Shown: piece after piece, positions 36,886-46,500 of the stretch
How positions within the stretch are numbered: the stretch's first letter is position 1
Layout: the number at the start of each line of letters is the position of its first letter
Assembly (NCBI GenBank): GCA_963847715.1
Contig: CAWKAZ010000015.1
Location: forward strand, 148,070-212,069
Length of the DNA stretch: 64,000 nucleotides
From: Acidiflorens sp963847715
Lineage (GTDB): Bacteria > Acidobacteriota > Terriglobia > Terriglobales > Acidobacteriaceae
Direction of reading: 5' to 3'
Made by a program: the position numbers and the translations under genes
The notes under the pieces: model-generated
Database searches by the model: none
Told to the model about the DNA's origin: nothing
What the model saw: the letters and a program-made list of their open reading frames with translations, nothing else

Positions 36886-36912
36886 CAAATATTTCCTCGG
36901 AGGCGCATGGAC

Positions 36913-38238
36913 TCAGTCGATTCGTTCGAGCAGTCCTTCTTGCAGCAACCTCGCGATGATCGGAATGCAGGTTTCCGCTGGCACCTCAATCCGCTCCGCG
37001 AGGGAGACCAGATCCCGCTCCCCGTCGGCATAAGCCAGAATATTCATCATGGTGTGCACCTGAAGGCCGCTGCCGCGCTGGCTAAGTGTAGGATACAGGC
37101 CTCGCCTGCCCAGTTGCGGTTCCCCCAAACAGGTCGTCCGATAAACACCGTTGGCCTCGATCAAAGAGATGCACCGCTGCATGGCCCCGAACGCCCCGGC
37201 CAATCCCTGCGGCGAAATCAGGCTGAGATCGTCGAGCGAAGTGTGGTACTCCGGGTAGGTTCCGTACTTCGAGCGCATCAACGACACGACCGGAAGGTCT
37301 ACTCCTGGGCTGCAGTACTGTCGTTCGTCGCTTCCGCGCTCCAGAAAACTGTAGCTAACGCAACTGGGATAGTGATGCTTAATCACGTGCTTCGTGATCG
37401 AATCTGCCAGGGTATTGCCCGAGCGCGACTCCAGAAAAGAATACGCACGATCGTCACCTACGCAAGTTACGACGTATCCGGCAACAATCTTGCGTTTCAT
37501 CTCCTCGAGATGCCGGCTCAAGTAGGTGATCGAACCGATGGTCTCCGGCACAAACACAATACGGTAGGTATATCGCCGCTCGGGCAGAGCCCGCAGCCAG
37601 CGCGCCAAGGCAGCCGTCACGACCGGGCCGGACAATTCGTTATTGGCCATCGATGGATGGCAGACATAGGTTGATAAGAGTACTTCGCGTTGCTCGGTTC
37701 CTGACAAGATGAGTTCGCCGTAGCTGAGAGAACCTGGACCGAGGGTGCTGTCAATCACAACGCGATATTTCCCGGGGTGCAGAGCGGCTCGCGCACGCTC
37801 CGTCAAACAAAATCCCCAACGTTTTTCGTAGTAGGAAGTAACGTAAGGAATCGCATCGGGCATTGCAGGCAGCGAATGGAGATGGGGCTGCAATTCCTCC
37901 AGAGTCATTTCGGCGGAAACGGGCTCAGAGTAGCCAACCACATGCAGATTATTCTGACGAAAATCGACCACCCGCGTTCCGGACGCGTCCGCGATGAAGG
38001 CATCGCGAATATTCCATTCGCTGGGAACGATCCAGTCCAGGACCTTGGTACCAGTCGGCACTTCACAAATCTCCAGCCCGGGCAGCAGCTCCCGTAGATA
38101 GCCGAGCGTCTGCCTGACCCCGTCACCGGTGAGGCTCCGGCAAATCGGAAAGAGATCGCGAGCCCATCCATACATCTGGTCGCCGACGCCGACATCACTC
38201 ATTTCTGGAACACCATGGTTTTCCTCGACTCGGTTCAC
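36913..38238 (-). CDS. DUF4910 aminopeptidase-like protein
   Basis: A 441-residue protein of the DUF4910/DUF2172 family, related in fold to M28 zinc aminopeptidases. Recognisable elements are LFPICRSLTGDGVRQTL near the N-terminus, the metal-site-like STYVCHPSMANNELSGP, and YGTYPEYHTSLDDLSLI, plus a C-terminal winged-helix-like end. The family is common in surface-polysaccharide clusters, but its substrate is not established; deacylation or amide cleavage on an amino sugar is a hypothesis. It starts with GTG that overlaps the stop of the AAC(3)-like gene by four bases, so the two products are made together. Confidence 0.85.
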   Translation of the reverse strand: MNRVEENHGVPEMSDVGVGDQMYGWARDLFPICRSLTGDGVRQTLGYLRELLPGLEICEVPTGTKVLDWIVPSEWNIRDAFIADASGTRVVDFRQNNLHVVGYSEPVSAEMTLEELQPHLHSLPAMPDAIPYVTSYYEKRWGFCLTERARAALHPGKYRVVIDSTLGPGSLSYGELILSGTEQREVLLSTYVCHPSMANNELSGPVVTAALARWLRALPERRYTYRIVFVPETIGSITYLSRHLEEMKRKIVAGYVVTCVGDDRAYSFLESRSGNTLADSITKHVIKHHYPSCVSYSFLERGSDERQYCSPGVDLPVVSLMRSKYGTYPEYHTSLDDLSLISPQGLAGAFGAMQRCISLIEANGVYRTTCLGEPQLGRRGLYPTLSQRGSGLQVHTMMNILAYADGERDLVSLAERIEVPAETCIPIIARLLQEGLLERID

Positions 38239-39029
38239 AGCGTTTTGGCAGGGACGCCTTCCGCGATCAGCGATAACGGGTCTTCATCCAACATTTTCCA
38301 CGCTGTAGCGAATAGATCTCTAGCCGGCACACCCATGATTCGTGATCTCCCCACATCTGCGGTTCGCGACTTGCCGGAATCAGCTAGCCGTTTCTCCAAA
38401 CGCCCGAGGTCGGCAGCGGACCTCCGCGTCAAATCGCGCACGTTGTAAACGACCGAGCATTGGCTCGACTCACCATTACGCGAAATACTTGTCCCTGAAA
38501 AGACCTTCCGGTAGCGATAGTCCACGCCGTGAGCTGTTTCAACATAGTGCACAAAGGTTCCGCCACGGTTCATAGAACAGCCCATGTCGACAATGTGGGC
38601 ATTCCAATGATGAAGAGCGGCAAATGTCGACTGCGCTCCAAAACACTCGTTTACCGGAAGGGCGCACAATTCTTCTGCACGCGGGCCTCGGCTGGCAAAA
38701 CTGAAAATGGGATCCGCAGTTCGGTGAACACCCGGCCGTGTGCGGAATCGTTCACTGACCATGCCCACGGCGCTAGGAGTCTTACAAATGTCGAACGCCT
38801 CCCCTTTGGTGAAGCTGTAGCTGAAGGCCGGAACCACAAGCGTCCCGCTGCTGCCAATCGCGGCATCGATCGCTTCGATCAGAAGATCCAGCCGCTGTTG
38901 GTTCGGCAAATTCGGAAACTGAGCCGCCATGATCGCATCTGCGTGCACCATGACAACGCTTCCCGGCCTGACTCCAATCGATAACAGAGCGGCGGTAACC
39001 GCGGAAGGTAAGATCGTGTTGCGAATCAC
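38235..39029 (-). CDS. AAC(3)-family N-acetyltransferase
   Basis: A 264-residue antibiotic-NAT-fold protein. It has the start region LSIGVRPGSVVMVHADAI, GTLVVPAFSYSFTKGEAFD and RTADPIFSFASRGPRAEEL, and the His-containing HYVETAHGVDYRYRK, as in aminoglycoside 3-N-acetyltransferases. In this setting it more likely acylates an amino sugar of the polymer than a drug; this is inference from position. The start is a GTG at 39029. It heads the long minus-strand array ending at 10275 and is divergent from the + strand gene at 39176. Its coupling to the DUF4910 gene suggests paired N-acyl chemistry. Confidence 0.82.
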   Translation of the reverse strand: MIRNTILPSAVTAALLSIGVRPGSVVMVHADAIMAAQFPNLPNQQRLDLLIEAIDAAIGSSGTLVVPAFSYSFTKGEAFDICKTPSAVGMVSERFRTRPGVHRTADPIFSFASRGPRAEELCALPVNECFGAQSTFAALHHWNAHIVDMGCSMNRGGTFVHYVETAHGVDYRYRKVFSGTSISRNGESSQCSVVYNVRDLTRRSAADLGRLEKRLADSGKSRTADVGRSRIMGVPARDLFATAWKMLDEDPLSLIAEGVPAKTL

Positions 39030-39109
39030 GTTGCGAATTCCATCTTTCCGCGAATCGCGGTTCTTCCAATTGCCACAGTTGTTTTATCATAGCCCATTGC
39101 TCATCGTGC

Positions 39110-39138
39110 TTCTCATGCTGATCTTCGACTGTTAAGAT
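39110..39138 (+). promoter_or_regulatory. Candidate promoter for the 39176 gene
   Basis: TTCTCA (39110-39115) and TAAGAT (39133-39138) are separated by 17 bases, each matching four of six consensus positions, with the start codon 38 bases downstream. On the opposite strand TATGAT at 39086-39091 could serve as the -10 of the AAC(3)-led array. A 13-base inverted repeat CCGCGA-A-TCGCGG lies at 39048-39060. All are sequence-only suggestions. Confidence 0.35.
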
Positions 39139-39175
39139 TTTTTGTGCCGAACAGTCCCGCAATGTCGCCCATTCC

Positions 39176-40903
39176 ATGAAAATTTTGTTGGTGCATCCCG
39201 ACGATTCGATTGACGTTGGAGTGTGGGCCAGGACGCAATGGGATTTAGCGATCGATCTGGGCTGGTCCGGCCGCCATGCCTACTCGCAGGAAGCCGAACG
39301 TCTAGGCTTTCGCGTCTTCAGCATCTACGACTTTCTGGACCACGCGCAGCATCTTGCCAAGATGCGCGGACTTTTGGCCTTTGGGCTAGGCCAATTGTTG
39401 GATTCCGAATCCGTAGATTGGTGGGATGTTTTTTCTGTCATGCCCTACGCCCGGATCGAGCAGCTCATGCTCGTGTCGGCGATCGCCCAGGAACTCCCGG
39501 CGGGGTCCGAGATTTTTGCAACCAGTCCACACCTTACTTCAACCGTACTTTCGCGGTTGCTGAAGCGGGAAATCAAGAGTTTTTCGCCGGAGCGGAGGAC
39601 CGGCTTAAGGGCGCGTTTCCGCCGCTACCTGAAGGCTGGGGTCGCTTTGCGCCCAGCGCAACTTACCGAAATAGCTTTCGATAAGTGGGACACCGACTAC
39701 AACGTCCGCCGCCGCTTTGTTCGGTCACCCAAAATGTCGTCATCTCCCGCCATCTTGCTCCCATCCGCGTATGCCAATGTCACTCGCGCTCAACTGGGCT
39801 ATGCAAAGATGCTTCCGCACCGCCGCTTTCTACTAGTAGTTACGCGCCGTAACGGCCGTTTGCGCAATCTGCCCGCCAACATTGAGGTTCGATCGCTGGC
39901 CTCGTACGCTCCACCATTACTGCCCGCGACCGCAGCAGAGCGCCACCACCTGCTAGGTCGCTGGCAGGACATGCAGATCAGTGGGTTCGAAAGCGACCCT
40001 GTTTTCCGCCTGGCCAGAGAACTGGGCGTGCTCGACGATTTTCCGGCCTTTCTGAAGAGCGGGCTGCGCGTCCGTGACGCTTGGCGCGAGGTTTTGGCCC
40101 GCGAGTCCATCACCGGCGTGCTCTCTGGCGACGAATACAACCCTTACACACGATTGCCCATACTGCTCGCTGGCCTCAAGAAGCTGCACACGGTGTTTTG
40201 CGATCACGGCGCGCTGAACATGAGTCTTGGAATCCGCCGTCCAGCTTCTGATACTTATCTCGTTAAGGGAGAGATGGCGAGGGATTACAACGTTGAATGG
40301 TGCGGTCTTCCCGCCGACAAGATCTTGGTCGGTGGCCCTGCAGCACCAGCCAGTCAATTGCCTCCGCCAAACCCGTCGCGACGCGACTGGATTGTTTTCT
40401 ATTCCGAAGCCTATGAACTTTCTTTCGGCCGAACTCGAACTCTGTATGAAGAACTTCTGCCGGAGTTGTGCTCGCTCGCGCGGAACACGAATCGTAGAGT
40501 CATTGTGAAGCTGCATCCGTTTGAGAGTTGGCGCCTGCGAAAGGGACTGATCAACAATATTCTGTCCGCAGCGGACAGAGCCCTGGTCGAAATATGCGAG
40601 GGGCCGATGACCCCAGATCTGTTCAAACGAGCGTGGTGTAGCTTTACTGTGGAATCCAGTGTGGCTGTCGAAAGCACCATCCATGGCGTCCCATGCTTTC
40701 TTCTAAGCTGGTTTGACGCCTCCTGGTACGACTATGGCAAGCAATACGCAAAGTATTCGGCTGGCTACCCACTCGACTCTCCGTGGAGGATTCGCGACAC
40801 TCCCCAGATGTTAGAACAGCTCCAGGTCACCGAAGCGGCGCGGCAGAGACTTCAGACTCCAATTACTCCGGAGCATCTCGAAGCGGTGATACGAGGAATG
40901 TAA
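39176..40903 (+). CDS. GT-B-like capsule/nonulosonate transferase candidate
   Basis: A 575-residue cytoplasmic protein without signal peptide or membrane helix. The N-terminus (MKILLVHPDDSIDVG) looks like a GT-B Rossmann start. The C-terminal half has VIVKLHPFESWRLRKG and SFTVESSVAVESTIHGVP, the pattern of CMP-sugar and glycerophosphate GT-B transferases of capsule systems (KpsS/KpsC-like or CDP-glycerol type). I do not recognise a specific family. It is the only + strand gene between two minus-strand arrays and lies next to the pseudaminate operon, so a pseudaminyltransferase is an attractive guess; a hypothetical polysaccharide protein is the safe label. Its 3' end is 36 bases from the convergent pseI. 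Confidence 0.65.
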   Translation: MKILLVHPDDSIDVGVWARTQWDLAIDLGWSGRHAYSQEAERLGFRVFSIYDFLDHAQHLAKMRGLLAFGLGQLLDSESVDWWDVFSVMPYARIEQLMLVSAIAQELPAGSEIFATSPHLTSTVLSRLLKREIKSFSPERRTGLRARFRRYLKAGVALRPAQLTEIAFDKWDTDYNVRRRFVRSPKMSSSPAILLPSAYANVTRAQLGYAKMLPHRRFLLVVTRRNGRLRNLPANIEVRSLASYAPPLLPATAAERHHLLGRWQDMQISGFESDPVFRLARELGVLDDFPAFLKSGLRVRDAWREVLARESITGVLSGDEYNPYTRLPILLAGLKKLHTVFCDHGALNMSLGIRRPASDTYLVKGEMARDYNVEWCGLPADKILVGGPAAPASQLPPPNPSRRDWIVFYSEAYELSFGRTRTLYEELLPELCSLARNTNRRVIVKLHPFESWRLRKGLINNILSAADRALVEICEGPMTPDLFKRAWCSFTVESSVAVESTIHGVPCFLLSWFDASWYDYGKQYAKYSAGYPLDSPWRIRDTPQMLEQLQVTEAARQRLQTPITPEHLEAVIRGM

Positions 40904-40939
40904 AAAAAAGGGCAGAGTCGCAGAAAGCAGCCGCAGCCA

Positions 40940-42010
40940 TCAGCGTTCGACCATCGCCCAACCCAGCGGAGTTCCCCGCTCCAGATCGCAAGCCGCGCGC
41001 TTGCCCAGAACTTCATTCAAGTACCGCGGGTGCAATCCGTCCGAGGGACGAATCGAGCGTAGATTCTTTTTGGTGAACGACTCGCCTTGCTTCATATCCT
41101 CGACCACAAACAGTGAGCGCCGGAACTTACGGCTGTTGGCCTCGCGCGATCCCGACGAAAACTGCACAGAGCCGAGAGCTTTTTCGGCCGTACGCACCGC
41201 CTCCACCATCGCCTTGAATTCTTGCGGCTCCAGTGAGAATGCGCCGTCCGGACCGCCATCCGAACGTCGCAGACAAAGATGCTTCTCAATGATGCAGGCA
41301 CCAAGAGCCACCGCTGCGACGGGCACCGCGATCCCCATGGTGTGATCGGAAAGCCCCACGGGACAATCAAAGCGTCGCGCCAGTTCCGGGATAGTGCGCA
41401 GATTTGCTTCTTCCGGCGGAGCCGGGTACGCGCTCGTGCACTTCAGCAGCGCAATCTGCGTTGCGCCACCCCCACGCGCCGCATTCATCGCTTCTTCAAT
41501 CTCCTCTTCGCTGGCCATGCCGGTGGACATGATCAGCGGCTTGCCCGTGCCAGCCATTTTCTGAATGAGCCCGATATCAACCAGCTCGAACGACGCGACT
41601 TTGTGCGCGTGAACGTTCATCTGTTCAAGAAAATCGACGGCAGTATCGTCGAAGGCGCTGGAGAAGAGATCCATCCCCAGGTCCTCGGCCGCCTGCTTGA
41701 GCTTCGGCTGCCAATCCCATGGCGTGAACGCCTCCTGGTACAGGTCATGCAAAATGCGTCCGTCCCACAGAGTTCCGCCTGTGATACGAAAATATTCCTT
41801 GTCGCTGCGCAGCGTGATCGTGTCGGCAGTGTAGGTCTGAAGCTTGACCGCGTCGGCTCCAGCATCCTTGGCGGCGTGGAGAATGCGAACGGCCTGCTCG
41901 AAATCCTGATTATGATTGGCAGAAAGCTCGGCAATGACATAGACGGCCGACCCTGGGCCGATTCGCCGGCCCGCGATCGTCAATTCTTTAGGTCCTCCCT
42001 CAATCGACAT
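40940..42010 (-). CDS. pseI: Pseudaminic acid synthase (NeuB family)
   Basis: A 356-residue NeuB-family enzyme that condenses 2,4-diacetamido-2,4,6-trideoxy-altrose with phosphoenolpyruvate to give pseudaminic acid. It has AVYVIAELSANHNQDFEQA, VKLQTYTADTIT, SSAFDDTAVDFLEQM, STGMASEEEIEEAM and LLKCTSAYPAPPEEANL, in the order expected for the TIM-barrel, and ends with a SAF/antifreeze-like domain (about 290-350). PseI rather than NeuB or LegI is supported by the flanking pseB, pseC and pseG. Its start overlaps the stop of the PseG-PseH gene by 11 bases, so the two are coupled. Confidence 0.92.
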   Translation of the reverse strand: MSIEGGPKELTIAGRRIGPGSAVYVIAELSANHNQDFEQAVRILHAAKDAGADAVKLQTYTADTITLRSDKEYFRITGGTLWDGRILHDLYQEAFTPWDWQPKLKQAAEDLGMDLFSSAFDDTAVDFLEQMNVHAHKVASFELVDIGLIQKMAGTGKPLIMSTGMASEEEIEEAMNAARGGGATQIALLKCTSAYPAPPEEANLRTIPELARRFDCPVGLSDHTMGIAVPVAAVALGACIIEKHLCLRRSDGGPDGAFSLEPQEFKAMVEAVRTAEKALGSVQFSSGSREANSRKFRRSLFVVEDMKQGESFTKKNLRSIRPSDGLHPRYLNEVLGKRAACDLERGTPLGWAMVER

Positions 42011-43505
42011 GAGTCCCGTTCCCCCATGTAAACAACAATGCGTCCTGTCCAGAGACCCGCTCGTTTCCAGCGAGTCGAAAGCCGGCGGCCTGGAACAGGC
42101 GAACAGAAGCTTGATTGCCTGGCTTTACGAAAGCTTGAATCTGTTCGACCGACTTGGTTCGCACAAGCTTGCGGGTTGAAAATGTAATCAGTTCCGTTCC
42201 CCAGCCCTCGCCGCGATAGTTGCGCGCTACATTCACCGAAAGCACGGCACGATCGCCTTTAACCTGAAATCGGACCAAGCCCACGGGTTCCCCCGCCGCG
42301 TTCTCGCCGATGTAAATAACAGAACACCGGTCCTGCAGCCTTTCGGCGAACCAACGAGTGTGATCCTCCCAAAGTATTTCGTCCGAATGGAACGACGCGG
42401 CACGTGCGACGGCGTCAGTTGCCCACTCGAAGAGTAATCTGCAATCCCGCTCGCGCGCGAAACGAAGCGTTAATTCTCGATCAGCAAGAGCAGCTCGAAC
42501 CCGTTCGCTGCCCAAACCGTCCGCCAAATCGCGACCGCTCTGCGACATCGCGTCACGACGTTGCGGAGATTCGAGAAGGGTCGTCACTAGACCCGCAAAG
42601 GACTCCGGATGGAAATCTCGCGATGCGCCCGCGTTCATCGCCACCCCCAGTTGGTGTAGCTTCTCCGCAGTGCGCCGCTGGTTATCGGCGATGATCAGCA
42701 GCAACGACGGAAGGCCCATATAGCAAAGCTCATACGAAGTGCCTCCGGCGCCGGATATCGCCAGGTCCGCCCCGGCCATGAGAGCCGGCATGTCTTGGAC
42801 GCTTTGAACGATGCGCACTGGAACGGAACACCGTTCCGTTGCCGCTTGCACGGTTGCCAGATGCGGGTTCCCACCGCCCACCACCAAAACGATTTCGAGA
42901 TCCTTGCGGCCCATGAACTCAAAGCTTTGAAGAATCTTTTCACTCAAGTTATCCGGGTCGCTCCCGCCAATCGTTATCAGTATCTTTCGACATCGGTCAG
43001 GAATCGATCGCTTCCACCCCATCCAGGGCAGGAATTCATTGCGCAGCAACGCGAAGTCGGACCCCAAAAGTAATCGCGCATTCGTCTCCGCATACATCTC
43101 AGCAACTGCATATGCGTTCTGATTTAGTACCCAACGCACTGGGTAGCCACTAGCGTGGACATAATCATCGACCGTCAGAACCCGCACTCCGGCATCACTC
43201 AGAGTCAACTGCTCCGTAGCCCCAAAGCCATATCCATCAAGCACGGCGATCGGAGCACCGGTGCTTAGCGCCGCTTGGACAAAATCATGCGCAGTTGCTT
43301 CAACACCTTGCGAAAGAGTTTGGAGTAGAAAACCCTCGGATCGAATACGTGCTTCGATTCCGAGCAATCCTTCGCTCATCACAAACGTCACCGCGCCGCC
43401 GGTTCGTTTCCAGGCTTGCGCGAGAGCGAGGCATCGCATAACGTGCCCGGTCCCGACCTGAACTCCACCTTCAGCGCAGATGACCAGGTCTTCCGGATTT
43501 GCCAA
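42000..43505 (-). CDS. PseG-PseH fusion: UDP-sugar hydrolase and N-acetyltransferase
   Basis: A 501-residue two-domain enzyme. Residues about 5-335 resemble PseG, which removes UDP from UDP-2,4-diacetamido-2,4,6-trideoxy-altrose; visible are GGVQVGTGHVMRCLALA (catalytic His in GHVMRC) and ISGAGGTSYELCYMGLP. Residues about 345-500 form a GNAT domain (TLRFARERDCRLLFEW, then RNYRGEGWGTELI for acetyl-CoA binding), matching PseH, which acetylates the 4-amino group one step earlier. Joining two consecutive steps may channel the intermediate. The start is TTG, with GGAGAG six bases upstream. Confidence 0.9.
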   Translation of the reverse strand: MANPEDLVICAEGGVQVGTGHVMRCLALAQAWKRTGGAVTFVMSEGLLGIEARIRSEGFLLQTLSQGVEATAHDFVQAALSTGAPIAVLDGYGFGATEQLTLSDAGVRVLTVDDYVHASGYPVRWVLNQNAYAVAEMYAETNARLLLGSDFALLRNEFLPWMGWKRSIPDRCRKILITIGGSDPDNLSEKILQSFEFMGRKDLEIVLVVGGGNPHLATVQAATERCSVPVRIVQSVQDMPALMAGADLAISGAGGTSYELCYMGLPSLLLIIADNQRRTAEKLHQLGVAMNAGASRDFHPESFAGLVTTLLESPQRRDAMSQSGRDLADGLGSERVRAALADRELTLRFARERDCRLLFEWATDAVARAASFHSDEILWEDHTRWFAERLQDRCSVIYIGENAAGEPVGLVRFQVKGDRAVLSVNVARNYRGEGWGTELITFSTRKLVRTKSVEQIQAFVKPGNQASVRLFQAAGFRLAGNERVSGQDALLFTWGNGTHVD

Positions 43506-43556
43506 TCGAGCTCTCCAGGATCTTTCTGCGGGAACAGCCTTCGGACGCTGCAGATT

Positions 43557-46500
43557 TCAGGCACGGACTTTAAACACCGCCTGAATAAGTTCGCCTTCCA
43601 GATGCACTTCCGGAGACGGTTCACTGAGCCACTGTGAGATGGTCTTACAAACTTCCGCATAAACACTCAGCGTCTGCTCAATCGCCAGCGGATCATGCGC
43701 AGCCGTCATATTGTGAGTCACCAGCAAAAGGACTCCACGCTTCACGCATTCCTGCGTAAACAGACTGCGTACCAGGAAGCTGTCTTTGCCATCCGCATCG
43801 AGAAACTTGATCAGCGACCAGAACGGGTACCCGATACATCTGATACGGTCCTGCAAGCCCGCCTCTTTTGCCAGCACGTTCAGCCCTTCCTGCAGGATGC
43901 GTCCGTTTGCTTCGATCCGGCCCAGTGCATCGGTAGTTTCCAATACATCGAGCACCTTCATGGCCGCAGCCATCGACGCCACTTCGCCCCCGAAAGTGAA
44001 GCTGAAAAAGATATCTTCGAACACGCGCATTACATCCGCTTTCCCCAGCACGCAGGCGATGGGAAATCCGTTGCCCATCGCTTTGCCAAAGCAAGCGAGA
44101 TCCGGAGTTACGCCAAACCGCTTTTGCGCGCCGCCCAGCCCGAAGTGAAAGCCGCTGCAAATCTCATCAAAGATGAGAAGCGCGCCGTGCTCGTGGGCCA
44201 GGTTTCTGACTCCCTCTAGGAACCCCGCAGCCGGCGGCCAGAAGTTCACCGGCTCCATAATGACGGCGGCAAATTCGCCTTTGTGCTCATCCAGAAGCTT
44301 GCGCAGCGATTCCAGATCGTTGTACACAAACGGATGCGTGAGGCCCCGCACAGCCTTTGGCACTCCCGCATTGCGCGTCGTGCTGCCGATAAACCAGTCC
44401 TGCCACCCGTGATAGCCGCAGCACGCGATTCGTTCTCGGCTTGTGAATGCCCGCGCAGCCCGCACCGCTCCGGATGTAGCGTCCGAACCATTCTTGCCGA
44501 AACGAACCTTCTCGGCGCACGGAATGATCTTCGTCAAGCGTTCCGCCAGTTCCACTTCCAGCGGATGCGGCAGAGAAAAACTGTGCCCCTGTCCCAATTG
44601 CTCGGCCACGGCGCGATTCAGTTCCTCGTGCGCATAGCCCAGAATATTCGGCAGCAGTCCCTGGATGTAGTCGATGTACTCGTTGCCATCCACGTCCCAA
44701 ACGCGGCAACCCTTACCTTTGGCGAGAAATACCGGCGCAATGCCCTGGACATGCTGGTTCGCGCCTTTGCTGAAAGTTTGCGACGCACCCGGAATCACCT
44801 TACCAGCGCGCTCCAGCCAGGTTTTTGATTTCTCAATTGTACGGCGAGGCGCAGCTTCCGCTCGGGCATCTTCGAAAAGGCTCTTGTAATAACCACGGTT
44901 AGAGACGATTTCCGAATTCATCTTCTCCAACCCGGGATTTTTTTCGATCAGATCCAGAACGTCCTTCATTCCGAAATTCTCCTTCGCACCTAATGCCCGG
45001 TAGACAGAGCGAATGAACTCCAGGTCCTGAGCCTCGTCCACCGTCCAACGGTAATGCTGAAACATGGATGTCGAATCGCTTTCGACGTTCGCGGTACGAA
45101 ATTTTTCCGAACGCAAGTAGGGTGTGACATGTTCTCGTTCCGACGTCTTCGTTGCCTCATGCCATGCCCGTTCCAGTGCGGCAAACGAACAGATCTCCGT
45201 GTCCAGCCCATCCGGATAAGTTCGCACCATGGCGTTGGAAGCATAATCAAGATCGCCCCGCTGAAAACGTCGCACCACGCGATCAATCACGCTCGGGTCG
45301 ATCAGAGGACAATCCGCCGTAATACGGACCACCTGCGCCGCTTTCTCGGCGCGGGCCGCATGATAGAAGCGGTCCAGCACGTCAGTCTCACTGCCGCGGT
45401 GACAGGGCACACCGATTTCCCGGCACATCTTTTCAATCGCGTCGTCAGCCGGCGCAGTCGATGTAGCCACCACAACCCGATCCACGTGGTTGGCCCGTTG
45501 GACACGCCGCACGACGTGCCACAACATCGGGTGTCCTTCGATCTCCGCCAGGCTCTTTCCCGGCAAACGGCTCGACCCCATCCGCGCCTGAACGATTGCC
45601 ACTACCGGACCCTCGCTGAATTCAGTTGTCCAATTGAGCCCCTGCGGTCTTCCTTCGTCCGACGACTTCTTCGCTGCCTCCACGACCCGGATCACATCGC
45701 GGCCCTGTTCGAGATCAACCATCGGGCCAGTTCCGCTGCCCAGCGACTCCAGGAAATGAACCATCTCCGCCAGATACATGTCATTGGCTTCAAATATGTA
45801 GGGGATGCTGTTCCAGCCCGGCTTTTCGGAGGAAAACCAGCGGACTTCTTGAACGTTGAAATCCCAGAGCGCAGTCCCAGTCTCGCCCACAACTTTGCAG
45901 GTGCGCGTGTATGCGCGCTGCACAAAATCCAAATGCAGTTCGGCGCGGCGGCGCTCCGGAAAGGTTAAGTAGATCCACGCGGAATCTTCCACATCTACAT
46001 CGAGGTTGCTCAGGTGCTCGGCGCGGCAGGTCACTTCCGTGGGGCGCCCAAGCAGCCAGCAGATGTAATCCAGTTCGTGGGAACCATCCAGAATGATGCC
46101 CCCGCCAAGATCATTGCGAGCACTATAGCTTTCGCGGTAATGCTGCCACGGACGCCAATCAGGAAGATATTGCCCAGCTTCCACGTTCAGCCAGAGCACT
46201 CGGCCTATCTTCCCCGAATCGATCAGCTCTTTCAAGATTTGCAAGCCGGGATGGAACCGCATGTTGTAACCGATCTGAACGTTGCGGTCGCGGCGGCGTG
46301 CTTCGCTAATCAGTGTCTGGATTCCACTGGATTCGTGAGACAGCGGTTTTTCGATAAACACGTGCGCGCGGGCTTGCAGTGCAGCCAGCGCCTCCTCCAA
46401 GTGGCATACCGGTGGAGTACAGATGAGCGCGATATCCGGCTTGAATTTCGCCAGCGCGTCGGTGTAGTCGCTGAAAATTTGCCCGCCCAGTTCCTGATCG

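Noticed and set aside
38235..39029. AAC(3) homologue as an aminoglycoside resistance gene
   Set aside because: It is translationally coupled to a DUF4910 gene within a glycan array, so sugar acylation is a better reading; resistance cannot be excluded by sequence.
38782..39177. 131-codon minus-strand frame overlapping the AAC(3) gene and the 39176 start
   Set aside because: Out of frame with the convincing acetyltransferase and unlike any known protein.
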